Shown here piece by piece: positions 47,792-58,370 of a DNA stretch of 64,000 nt. A program made the translations under genes and the position numbers. This DNA is from Cadophora sp. MPI-SDFR-AT-0126 (Eukaryota; Ascomycota; Leotiomycetes; Helotiales; Ploettnerulaceae), in contig JAGMVK010000002.1 in assembly GCA_020747065.1 (NCBI GenBank), positions 806,001-870,000 on the forward strand. Direction: 5' to 3'. Numbering within the stretch: position 1 is the stretch's first letter; each line of letters opens with the position of its first letter. The notes under the pieces are model-generated. The model was not told where the DNA came from, made no database searches, and saw nothing but the letters and a program-made list of their open reading frames with translations.

Positions 47792-49034
47792 TCATAATCC
47801 GACTGCCATCCTCGGCCAACTCACAATGTCAGACCATTCATCTCCAAGTTCCATACAAATCTTCTCAACCAGGGAAGCCCCCAAGCCTTGCAACCACCAG
47901 ACATCATTATGTCTATGCAGCAGAACGGCATAATGGGCCAGAATCGCAAGTGCACTCGGATGCCCTCTACTCAGCTGTATAAAATACTCATCCGACACCG
48001 AGATCGTCCAGATCATGACCGCCCCAATCGTAAACCTATCTGTACTCGTCGTGTCGACAGTAGTAGCGAACGTTGACCTCAGAAGAACTATCGCCGAGCT
48101 GAAGATATTCCTTTGCATCTGATCCTGGAAGGATGTCGTTGAAGTCGGAAAATTTGTACACGCGAGTTCTAACCGCTCAAGTGAATCCATGCCAGGGAAA
48201 CTGGATGGCTCTGGCAGTTTCTGGGTCGTGATCTGGAGAAGTGGACTAATGGTGCTACTTGTGTAGACATCAAGTGAAGGTAGAAGCAGATGGTTGACAC
48301 TCCGAAATAATGAGAGGGAACTCAGGAAAGATGAAAGTATATCTGAGTCCGAGTGTGCTTGCTTGTAGGCGGATCCAGCCGCCACTGCAATTGAGTGGAT
48401 CGGAATCACACATGAGAAGGCGAGAACAGCGTCGAAAGTCGTCGCATCAATGTTCTCTAGGACTTTTCGGAAATCACTCAAGCCAATGTTCTGGTGCATT
48501 GAAGCCTTCACCATGTATTCCATCGAATCCGCCGGTGACTCCAGCTGAGCTAAGTGACCCAGATGAAGAGCCGAAAGGCCCAGAATACCACGAAGCAAGA
48601 ATTTGTGCCTCAGTCCAAGCTTTATGAGAGTCGTTTGCCATATTTGCTGTTCGGCAGGGACATTGCTCATAGTCAGATATGTTGACGTTGAGAAATGGTG
48701 CAGCAACTCCAAGTCAGAAGTGTTGATATCGTTTTCCGGTTCAGCCGAACCCTCTGACCGAGATCGACTCGCAGCTCTGGATACAGCGGGACTCTTTCGA
48801 GAATTGCATACATTGCAAGATGGATGGGCTCCTTTTTTGAGAGTGGTTGGATCGGGAAATTGACATTCAAGCTCGTACTCAATACAGTTCTGACAAACCG
48901 GGTGTTCTTCGCCGCACTTCGTTCTGTTAAGCTTTGCCGATGCGTGGTGGGGCAGAAAATGGTACCTTTATGTGACGGCTCTTACAGGACAAGCATCCAT
49001 TTCGACTTTTCCTGTGAGGTTTTCTGGCGGACAT
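47792..49034 (-). CDS. Zn2Cys6 transcription factor, Upc2-like type, 397 aa
   Basis: Exons 49034-48966 and 48916-47792 joined over a 49-bp intron (GTACCA...GCTTAAC...AAG). The binuclear cluster is assembled across the intron: GCLSCKSRHIK then CGEEHPVCQNC and ELEC, with C-x2-C-x6-C-x6-C-x2-C-x6-C spacing. The long C-terminal part begins with LELLHHFSTSTYLTMS and continues with LGLRHKFLLRGILGLSALHL, the pattern of the small Zn2Cys6 proteins related to Upc2/Ecm22 sterol regulators. Position tail to tail with a PDR pump invites, but does not prove, a regulatory link. A CGG-N4-CCG palindrome lies about 130 bases upstream of the start. Confidence 0.9.
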
Positions 49035-49161
49035 GATTTGATAAGTGGTGAGAAGCCTTTAAGATGATACACAGGATCATCTTCTTGTTCAGACGACGGA
49101 ATTTTCATGTGAAAATCCACTGTCTAGGTTTCACCGCCACTGCCGCCGACATTCCGCCACA

Positions 49162-49173
49162 CCGGAGGTCCGG
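49162..49173. promoter_or_regulatory. CGG-N4-CCG palindrome upstream of the Zn2Cys6 gene
   Basis: CCGGAGGTCCGG: inverted CCGGA arms with a two-base centre, equal to inverted CGG triplets spaced by four bases. Such everted or inverted triplets are the usual targets of Zn2Cys6 dimers. It lies about 130 bases upstream of the factor's ATG, so it could serve autoregulation. No experimental support. Confidence 0.35.
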
Positions 49174-49527
49174 ATGAAATTTCCTTCCGTTCTGAACTTA
49201 CAAGAACAAGCCTCACTGCCTGGATCTGCCCTGTAATTCACTTGTCTGGTTCCCTATTATCAAGGCACAGCGCATCGCATCAGTACTTTGTAACCACGAT
49301 CCAGGGCGCGGACGTGCTCGCTGATTTTGGATTAATTGTATCCAGGCTCGCGGGACAAAACCCCCTCCTTAGAACTAAACAGGCGTGACCATAAGGGACC
49401 ATTCTTGTATAATTCAAACTATGTAAAGTTATTTATTTCTACCAGCAACGCGACTTAAATCGAAGGGTCGGATTCCCACGAGTACGATTCATAGATCTGC
49501 TTCTCGGTTCTGAGAGACTACACGAAT
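49174..49527. other. Spacer, no gene seen
   Basis: Upstream of the Zn2Cys6 gene and downstream of the ornithine aminotransferase stop. No coding content. Confidence 0.5.
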
Positions 49528-51185
49528 CTATCCTCCATGCCTGGGATCAAAAAGAGACTCAGATGGTAGCTCTCCAACATGCTCAATATCTCTTATTGCT
49601 TCAATTACCCTTTCAATACCTTCCAGCAATTCTTCCTTCGATATCGTCAGAGGTGGGCATATGCGAACCCTGTTCAGGCCCGCAGCACTGACAAGTACAC
49701 CCCTCTGAGCCAACAGAGACACAATTCTCCTGGGCGTTATTTTTGGAGGTTTGGGCTCGAACACTACTGACCAAAACAAACCAGCTCCGGAGAAGCCCGT
49801 CACATGTGGCAGTTTAGCAGCTTCAAGTGTTGAGATGAGGAGTGCGCCGAGTTGATTAGCTCTATCCGAGAGCTTTTCTTCCACGAGAACATCCAGTGCT
49901 GCAATGGCAGCAGCACATCCTACAGGCGTTGCGGCAAACGTGGAACCGATTCTATATTGATTAGTTTCTGCACTATCAAGAACAAACTGAGACAATCTTA
50001 CTCAAAATTATCGAGAAGTCCCATCGTGCGGTCATCACCCATTACACCAGAGAGTGCGTACATCCCTACGAACTTCAGCAGAAGACATCAACAAGACAAA
50101 ATTCAGAGACAGACCTCCTGAAAGTGCTTTCCCGAGAACTACCATATCGGGTCTGACGCCTTCTCTCAGGTGAAAGAGGTCAGATCCGGCTCTGCCGAGA
50201 CCGCATTGAATCTCGTCGCATATAAACAAAACATTGTATTCTTTGCAAAGGGCTTCGACTCCTTTTAAATAACCTTTCGGTGGGGTAATCATACTTTAGT
50301 GGTGATATTAGTATATGGTCAGAATTCTCAACGACGAAATTTACCCTGCTGCTCCTTGCATGGGTTCAATCATGAACGCAGCAATGTTTTCTCCGTCGGC
50401 TTCGAATGCCTCCTTCAGGTCTTCGATTGAACCGAAATTCACGACCTTGCCGGAAGGCGAAGTAGATCCCACATGAGGTACGAAAGGCCCAAAGTCTGCT
50501 AGTAATCAGCATCAGGCTCGGGGAATTGCAGCAATGTGTCATGTAATCCATTGCGTCAGTGTGGTCTCCATTTACAATTGCTCTTTTTGCTCGCTAACGA
50601 GACTGTAGAGATCGTGACACCATGATAGCAAGAAGCTGCAGTCAAGATGTGACACTTTCCATCCGGGATCTTCTTCGACAGGTATCCCCATTTCCTGGCA
50701 ATCTTCACTGCAGCATCAGCTGCTTCGCCTCCGCTCGTGAGAGCAACAAATTTGTCGTATCCGAACATCTATACTAGACTCAGCATCGACGTCTTCGGCT
50801 CTTCAAATTGAGCTTCAAGATCTCACTCACATTGTGAAGCTTTCTGGCCAGCTTTCCATAGGCTGGATTATGGAACGGCAGATTCACGATCGCTCCTTCT
50901 TTCATGGCTTCCACAGCAGCAGCTAGGATCTTTGGGTGAGAGTGTCCCATATTGACAACCGCATACATGGAGAGAAAGTCGATATATTCTTTCCCATCAA
51001 CGTCCCATGCCTTTGAATTGAGAGTTCGAGTCAATGCCACCTGTATAATTAGTCACAATCGTAGTCTATTTCCCGGCTGTACTTACTGGATATGGAGCAA
51101 AGCCTCCAGCGACATAATTTGCATAATCATTGACTACCTCTTGAGTTTTGGCAGAGAGGGAATACGATTCCTGTAAAGATCCCAT
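49528..51185 (-). CDS. CAR2: Ornithine aminotransferase (class III, PLP), 439 aa
   Basis: Transfers the delta-amino group of ornithine to 2-oxoglutarate in arginine catabolism. Seven exons: 51185-51087, 51040-50831, 50768-50576, 50495-50345, 50293-50115, 50065-50002, 49951-49528; introns 46, 62, 80, 51, 49 and 50 bp. Motifs: WDVDGKEYIDFLSMYAVVNM, MGHSHPKI, LTSGGEAADAAVKIARKWGY, AFMIEPMQGAAGMITPP (across an intron), FICDEIQCGLGRAG and the PLP lysine in VVLGKALSGG (about Lys273), then IGSTFAATPVGCAAA. Donors GTCTGT and GTAAAT at introns 5 and 3 are weaker than usual but restore the family sequence exactly. A closely related acetylornithine or GABA-type specificity cannot be fully excluded. Confidence 0.92.
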
Positions 51186-51589
51186 GGTGTAGTATTTGAA
51201 CTACAAAGATCAATTGTGGATGTCGCCAGTCTCGAAATGACTTTGTTATGATGGGAAAGGGGGTCACGTAGCGGGGTTATAGAGGGGTTCGTTCAAGAGT
51301 GGGGCAGGCTCTGAATTCCCGTCTTCTTATCTGTTAGCCTCTCAGAATCCCACAAACAGAAGAAAATGCCGAGAGGCGTACAACTACACATCTCCCTCTT
51401 TGGCTTCGCCAAGGGCGGTCTCTTCGCTCCGATGGGTTTGTTTACATGGACACGTGACTCGCTTGATCAAAGTTTTAACGATTTATTGACCTTGGGATTT
51501 GTAGATATTACCTGAAGCAATCCACGGAAAGCCAAGACATGCGAACAGAGTCTAGTTTCATTGGGAAACTACGTAGCGGTGTTCCCTTG
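51186..51589. other. Spacer upstream of ornithine aminotransferase
   Basis: About 400 bases with no coding content; should include the aminotransferase promoter. Confidence 0.5.
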
Positions 51590-51941
51590 TCACGCTACTT
51601 TATCCAACCCTGCTTCCAACCCGAACAAATCCTTCAAAGCTTCCATGCATTCTTCTCCTTCTGTTTTTCTCAAAGGCAGTAGTGGCTTCCTTGGTGCGAT
51701 TCCGTAACCTTTCATCTTATCTAGAGCATATTCTGGGGACAGATTAGCCACGACGACCGTCTTTAAGAGAAGAATACTTACTTATTCGTCGAATACATGT
51801 TCCTGTTCTCGAAAGTTGTGAAGCAGAAGATCCCGTCCAAGTCAATCGGACGAGGGAACATATAGCGAGGGGATAGACTGTGGATTGGAAGCAGAGTATG
51901 TTCTCGGGCTGTATGATATCAGCACTTGTCTTTACCGGCAA
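51590..51941 (-). pseudogene. C-terminal relic of a DapA-like aldolase/lyase
   Basis: Two minus-strand blocks, up to 51782 and 51732-51590, join over a 49-bp intron with good sites (GTAAGT...CCCCAG). The joined end reads GTCIRRIKYALDKMKGYG then APRKPLLPLRKTEGEEC and FGLEAGLDKVA before the stop. This matches the end of dihydrodipicolinate-synthase-family proteins, where a K-AL helix is followed by PRxPLxPL and a terminal helix. The catalytic barrel is absent, so only a tail remains. The left part overlaps the last exon of the neighbouring small membrane protein. Family assignment rests on a short stretch and is tentative. Confidence 0.35.
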
Positions 51942-52170
51942 GTAGATTCATTTCTTGGATGTACTTGCATATAGCCTGAAATTGCTTGAAGCTTTTATAA
52001 CTGATGATGACCCCCAAAATTGTCGCAATAGTGCTTGGGATACTGAGGATGAGTGTAATAAGAGAGATTTTATCACTTGTTGAAAGAGCTATTGTAGTTT
52101 AGTAAATCGAGGATAGACACTACTTGCAGGGAAAAGACTTACACATAATGGTCCCCGAAATTTGCCATTC
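51919..52170 (-). CDS. Possible small single-pass membrane protein, about 65 aa
   Basis: Two exons, 52170-52143 and 52088-51919, joined over a 54-bp intron with GTAAGT donor and CTAAACTACAATAG acceptor. The product starts MNGKFRGPLSLSTSDKISL and contains one hydrophobic helix (ITLILSIPSTIATILGVII) followed by a basic SYKSFKQF. An LSxSDKI-helix-basic arrangement is common in small fungal membrane proteins of unknown role. The frame is open further upstream (towards 52346) without an ATG, so an upstream exon is possible. Support is the clean splice and the helix only. Confidence 0.35.
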
Positions 52171-52888
52171 ATTTTTTGAAACAACGTTATGCTATATGGG
52201 TTTATCCAGCAGTCCGGTATTTGAACGCTTTTGGCCCTCGAACCGCCTGCGTAAGTCACTGATTCACTTGCTACAACCGTAAACCGCCGAAAATAAAAAG
52301 TACTATGTATGCTGGCAACCAATAGTCTGTTGTCTAGATACTCTCTTCAGTGACAAATGTTCATCAAAAAGTACAATCTCAACTGCGTCTGCAGCCTTGC
52401 GCTGAGACGCCCTGCAATGCCTTCTCATGGCGGTTTTCAAGCAACATGATTCGCCCAAGAAAATAGGACTTTAATGGTACACCGAAAACAAAAGTACTAT
52501 GTATGCTACAGCCAATAGTCTGCTGTTCCATACACTCCTTCACTTACAAGTGTTCATCAAAAAGTACAATCTCAACTGCTCTGCAGCCTTGGGCTGGAAA
52601 CCCCTGCGATCTCGTCGCGTGGCTTTTTTCAAGCAATATGAGTCGCCTAGGAAAATCGGACTTTTTTTCGTAACGGACTTGTCTTGCCAAGAGGTGACAC
52701 AACACGGGTCATAGGCTGACAGTGAGGATAGTACTTTTTTCTGAGGCCGGCTCAGCCAGGTATCTTGCATAACGCGTGACTTATTTCCTTCAAGCGCCCT
52801 GCGCAAGCATAGTTGTCTGTCTGAAAAGAACTCAAGCTCCACAAACAAGACTCACACATTTCATTCTTTGCTAAATACTTTGACAGAT
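52171..52888. other. Spacer carrying a tandem repeat
   Basis: Upstream of the Clr5-ankyrin gene; holds the two 194-bp direct repeats listed separately. No convincing gene. Confidence 0.5.
52286..52675. repeat. Two tandem direct repeats of about 194 bp
   Basis: The unit starts near ACCGAAAA and AGTACTATGTATGCT (52299 and 52493). Both copies share CAATAGTCTG, TGTTCATCAAAAAGTACAAT, CTCAACTGC, CTGCAGCCTTG, TTTTCAAGCAA and an ending GGACTTT. They differ at scattered positions and by small indels, so the duplication is not recent. It lies directly upstream of the Clr5-ankyrin gene. Confidence 0.75.
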
Positions 52889-55800
52889 ATGGATATCTTC
52901 AATACAGATATGCGCTTCGAGATGGAAGACATTCCTCCATATTCCTACCCTCAAACATCGTTGGAGCCTTCTTCACCTGACACGACTCATAACGATTACA
53001 ACCGTCCAGTCATTCAATTGCAAGACATTCCTGCACTTGATGAGAGAATCAATGGATCGATGGAATTTATATGGGCAGAGCCACATGCAATTTTACCCCC
53101 AGAGACATCGTTACAATGTCCTGCCATTGTCAACGGTGTTGGCATACCGCCAGATCAAGCGACTGCCCACAATTTCTCGTCATGCGATGACTTCTCTCGA
53201 AATCATAACGCAGTACCTACCCTTGATCAGCCTTCCAACCAACGGCCAACAACCCCATTCGTGACTCGAAAGCGCGCCCCAAAAGCTCCGACTATGCATG
53301 CGAAGGATTGGGAGCCTCACAAAGATCGGATAAAGAGGCTGTACGTCAGCGAGCACAAATCTATCGAAGAATTACGCGAAATCATGAATACAGAGCTTGG
53401 AATCAGTGCTACGTATGTTTCTCTACTACACATGGTGAGATCAATGAGTTGGCAAGAGGAAAGGTAGTCCTCTATCCTCTTGTTATATTCAGGACCAGAC
53501 AGAAACAGGGCACGGTTTAAGATACTACCAGTTTAACTAACTTCGTTTTGACATAGTTTGCGTCAATATAAAGTCCAAATCCAGCAAATGAAGATCGAAA
53601 GAAATGTAAAACTCAAAGAGAGGAAAGCTGTTGTGAAACACATTCAGCATCGAGCACAGACAATGGGAAAGAAGACTGGCCTTACTCGAATCAGAGGACA
53701 TGAAATAGATCAGGAAAAGTTGCTCCGCTGGGCGAAAGAGAATCACACGCATCAGCCATTCATGTCTGCCACCCCACCTTCGCGTAAGTCTTTCTGTGAC
53801 GATTTTCGTGTTCCGCTAATTATCATAGCATTACCAAGTTGCATTAGCATATACACGGACTCAGCTCGTGGGTCTCTGAAGAGAGCATCACTATCGAGTC
53901 CCAAGCATCGGCGACTGGCTAACCGTTTTACGGTCGCGACCGACGCAACAAGCACTCCGATACAGAGACTTCTCAACTATGCTCACTGCCCGAAGCATAT
54001 GAAAGAATCTCAGGAAGCACGGGCAGTATTCAACGATCTTCAGCTTATCCTTAGCAATGACTATACTGCTGGAAAAAGATGGAATGAGGCCCATTGGAAT
54101 CCCAACGTGACGGAAGACATTATTCAAGTCCGGAACTCGATGAATTTGACTCAAGGACTCCTCGTAACTGGCGACTTGAAAGGTATGTACTTGTACGTCG
54201 AGTTGAAACATGTATTAATGATAAGTCAGAGATATGCGAACTTGTCTCAGTCAATGAAACTCGAGATCGAGATGCCGATTCATCGAAATTGGCCAACAGA
54301 CATGCGGCCTGGACAACCCCTTTCGGAAAAGTCCAAGCGTCATTTTGGGTCGTATCAAATGATCAGAGCCTCAAAACTCTTGAAGATGCCACTACGACAG
54401 CTGAAAAAGTTGTGGCTGCTAGGCTAGCAGTTGTCCCAAGCAGCATGGGATCATCTCCGTTTCGCGTACTATTCGACTTCACTCCACAGCTTAATCCATC
54501 CGCGACAATAACATATCAAGCAATGATTTCAAATGATTCTGAAGTCTTTAAGATTGCCGGCTCTGGAGAAGTCAAAGACCTTCTTAAGCTTCTGGAAGAA
54601 GGCACTGCATCGTTGACTGATCGCGACGAGGAAGGCCGCTCACTTCTTAGTGTGAGTTGTGGTAGGCGGTTTTTTCGAAAGCTCTGACACGAACATAGTA
54701 TGCGAATTTTAATAGGAATGTCGATATGTGCAAATTTCTTGTGCATAAGAAGGCGGATGTAAACGCGATTGAGCCTGACTTGTATGGGTATATCGGGTAA
54801 GTATCTACTCTAAATCTTTTCCATGGCTATTAATGAAACTATTTCTTCCCCTTTGCAACACAGGCCTTGAATGTTTCCAGCGGTGAAAACACATTCTAAC
54901 ACAATTTAGGCCATTGCATAGTGGTCAATGGGTGCTACCGGCTGAAGCGACTGAAATTGAGCTTCATAAAGGAGCCCAATGCATTCGGATAATGCTAGAA
55001 GCTGGTGCGGATTTTTCGCTCGAAGCGGATCATGGAAATGGTGAGTGGTTAAATGGTTTTATGGACGCTGTTGAATGCAGGTCACTTGTAAGTAGCTCTA
55101 TCTATTTACATTCAACTTAAGCGTACGCTAATCCTTGCCAGGCACAATTCCAGCACATCGTGAATCTTGGAGAGCCATTTATAGATCTGAGAGTCAATTA
55201 CAAGATTCCCTCCGGAGAATGCTCTGCTCTTACGATCCTTGCAGATACTTGTGGGTACGCAGCTCGGGAGACGATTGATGTGGCCGACAAGGCGATTCTC
55301 CTATTGAATCGGAAGGCCGATATCTCTTGTCGCAACGGAATTGGGGACACAGTCCTTCACACAGTCCTCAGATGCATGCGACTGCATGAGCGAATATCAC
55401 GAACAAAAGCACGCCGAAGTGGCATAGTGGAACGTTGGAAGCTCTCCTTTACGGCGCCCAAAGATCTTCTCATGGTATTTGTAACTGCTGGTGCGGATGT
55501 ATGCGCAACCAACGATTATGGCGAAACGCCTTCTATGGTGGCTTTGGAATATGGGCGCGAGGACGAGTGGATCGAAGCTCTGGAACTATGCGGGTATGAC
55601 CCTGAGGTGGTCTTGAATTCGTGTATCCATTATCCTATGGGTGAAGATCAGAGGTCCAAACTGTCATTCCAGGAATACTGCCAGCAGCGGCAGCAACGGA
55701 AACATCATGGTCCATTCGAACAAGTCGATGTTGAAAGTATTGAGAACGATTCGGACAATGATGATGAGCAAGTATGTGGAGAAGTCCAGAGCGAAGATGA

Positions 55801-56023
55801 CGACGATTCACATTACGATGACAAGAATGCATACGAAGAAGACATCCATGAGGAAACAAGAGCTATTGCAGATGACCCGGAGCGTATTGATGGTGGGAGT
55901 GGAAATATAGGGATATTGGGCGGATATGGCATGGACATCGGTGTCGACAACGAAGGCAGAGAACATACATATCACGCAGAGGAAATTTTCTATCATCCAG
56001 TCTTAAGATTTGATGAGATTTGA
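52889..56023 (+). CDS. Clr5-domain ankyrin-repeat protein, 894 aa
   Basis: Exons 52889-53412, 53557-53783, 53829-54182, 54230-54651, 54699-54796, 54910-55087, 55142-56023; frames add up to 895 codons including stop. The Clr5 domain, a fungal DNA-binding-like module, is seen as MHAKDWEPHKDRIKRLYVSE, KSIEELREIMNTELGISAT and, over a 144-bp intron, LRQYKVQIQQMK. Ankyrin-like repeats follow (AGSGEVKDLLKLLEEG, MCKFLVHKKADVNA, CIRIMLEAGADFSLEADHG, DLLMVFVTAGADVCATNDYG). The C-terminus has a very acidic low-complexity segment (ENDSDNDDEQ, SEDDDDSHYDDKNAYEED). Clr5-ankyrin fusions are frequent in Pezizomycotina; their role is unknown. Boundaries of exon 6 are the least certain. Confidence 0.85.
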
Positions 56024-56368
56024 ATACTGAGATCGAGGGAATGGATGTCACCATGGACGAGGGACTCAACAACGGCATGGATTTCATGCAGAGCTTCATT
56101 GATTTTGACACATTCCTAGATATGCCCTCGGAGTAGGACGATCAAGATCTAGCTCGCTAGAAATCATATTGTTAGCTCTCATCCCTTTCAAACTCAAATC
56201 GTATCGCTGTGAAACTCACATGCATCATTCTTGCTTCGCTAGAGAGTTCAAACAAGTCATCACGTCTCTCTATACCCTTCGAGTTGAAGCAAGATAATCA
56301 CTGACTGAATACTTGGAAGGTAAGAAGGACTGACCAAGATTCAAACAACCCAAGGTCTACACTAAGCG
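56024..56368. other. Spacer, no gene seen
   Basis: About 345 bases between the Clr5-ankyrin stop and the TauD start codon. Confidence 0.5.
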
Positions 56369-57973
56369 ATGTCTCAAATGTTCACCACCAAATACCACAA
56401 CACGTGCCCAGCCCCATCTGGGACTGGCGTGCTCCAACTGCGAGGTGCACCATCTACAATCAAAGATGGAGATCTCACCACTATCCCCGTGTTGTACACG
56501 GGAGTTGAGTACTTCGGTGCAGAGGTTATGGGTGTGGATTGGAGTCGTCCTGTTCTTGAAAGTGTTGTTGAACAGGTGAGAGGAACCCATCCCAAAGATT
56601 TATTAGAAAATGCTGAAAACTCTGGATGTTGACAGTAAAGCTAGCTTATATCTCAATCAAACAAATACGCTTTCCTGATCTTCCGCAAAACCGGGCTCGA
56701 CAACGAGAGACATATCGCATTTTCACAACAATTAGGCGAGAAGCTTGAGATCAACCCATTTTTCTATGGGCGAGAGAATGATCGAGTTGGCGAGCCATTT
56801 TTGTGGGATGTTGGAAAGTAAGTCGGTCGACACAACTAGCCTCCTTAACAGTTGTATTTGAGATGGAGTATACTGACAATTCCCTCGCATCATAGCATCG
56901 AGCTCGATGGCTCGCTAGTCAAAGAAAACAGTCGAAGATGGCACCACTCACTTGGCAACACCTTATGGCATACCGTTCGTCTCTCCTATCCAAACATACT
57001 CTGACCTCTTTTGATCTCCGAGTATATGGATCATGGAGTCATAAAAGCTGACCGTGACTGGGCAGGATTCATCCTACCACCAAATCCGCTCCAAATACTC
57101 CATCCTCCTCTTCCACGGCACACCCAGCCGCGGCGGCTCTTGGACGCATTTCGTAGACATGCGACAAGCGTATGCGGATCTACCGCAAGCGAAGAAAGAT
57201 CAGCCTGAGGATTTGGTTGTAGAGCATGAGTGCGTTTTCTCCCCCCTCCACCTCCCAAAAACAAGATCACAGTCAAAAAGCGCAACGCAGAAAAAGCAAT
57301 AAAGGTAAGAAAGCAGGCTAACACCATCCTCCCCTCCCAGCCTCTGGCATTCCCACAAACTCGGCTCCCCAAAAGTCTACCACGCACCCACAGCTTCCGA
57401 ACTAGCAGTAAAACCACCAGCTTACCACCGGCTCGTGCAAACAGGGCCAGATGGACGGAAAGTGCTGTATCTGGCTGCGCACGCGAAGAGGATCGGGGGA
57501 AAGGGGTTGGAGGAGAGTCAGAGGCTGGTTCGGGAGTTGAATGAGTATTGTACGCAGGTGAAGGTATGGTAATTCCTTATTTTCTTGGTGTGAGAAATGG
57601 ATTGGAGGTGAATGTGTGTGTTGATGTTGGGATTGTAGTATGTGTTTAGTTTTGAGTGGTTGGATAGTGGGGATATGGTTTGGTGGGATAATAGGTTCGT
57701 GACTTGACTTTTACCTTTCCTTTGAGTTTTCCTCATCTATTCATCACGGCTTCCTTCCCTTTTGAGTTTTTTTCCCACGGTTGTGATGTTTTGACTACGA
57801 TGATTGACTGGTTTCACAGACAATCAATGCATCGCGCGAACCCTTATACCAACGAGATGACCGCGAGAGATGTCCGGAGATCAACGATCATCGATAATGG
57901 ACCCCTTGCATTTGGGGTCTCGGAGGAGGAGAAGATCGCTGTTGGGTTTGGGAAGAAGAAAGTCGGTGAGTGA
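56369..57973 (+). pseudogene. TauD/TfdA-type 2-oxoglutarate dioxygenase with a one-base loss
   Basis: Fe(II)/2-oxoglutarate dioxygenase family. Exons 56369-56575, 56645-56817, 56897-56974, 57066-57229, 57341-57563, 57639-57694, 57820-57973. Family sequence is continuous: KYAFLIFRKTGLDNERHIAF, NIELDGSLVKENSRR, LGNTLWHTDSSYHQIRSKYS (iron ligands His and Asp), THFVDMRQAYADLPQAKKDQ, AAHAKRIGG, WWDNRQSMHRANPY (distal His). Inside exon 3, after ENSRR, the frame must shift: about position 56940 reads AGATGCACCAC where one more G (codon for Trp) would keep the family frame. Read as it stands, translation ends at a TGA near 57011-57013, before the iron site. Downstream exons are otherwise intact with good splice sites, so the lesion is recent, or a sequencing error. 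Confidence 0.75.
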
Positions 57974-58370
57974 GAGAAAAGAGAGGCATTTTGTGACAGT
58001 TTTGGGTGGAAGTGTGAAGTATTTGGGGTTCTTGAGTATATATGGAGTCTCGTCTTGATTCGAGGTTCTTGCTGAGAATGAGCGAGAAGGAGAGTAGGCT
58101 TGTCGTGGAACTGAAAGAGAGGTGAGGTTGAAATTTAGGTGCAAAAGTGGAACCCAACAACACATACTGCAGCACTTCGAATCCACCATGACATATCCAC
58201 GTGTTGCGGTGACCGCAGATAGCGCTTTCAAACCAGAGCTTAAAAGCGTGATGATTGTAAAATGAAGAGACTTTCGATCAATATTCGTTGATCACGTCGC
58301 GCATTTAGTTTCTTTCTCTCAACCTTTAATTGCGGATTTGGGGGTGGTATTTTGAGAGGAAAAAACAGTC
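57974..58370. other. Spacer, no gene seen
   Basis: About 400 bases between the TauD-like gene and the amidohydrolase-like gene; should hold the latter's promoter. Confidence 0.5.

Noticed and set aside
54970..55140. A 37-base GTGAGT...GCAG intron in the Clr5-ankyrin gene
   Set aside because: Too short, and its removal puts the following exon out of frame.
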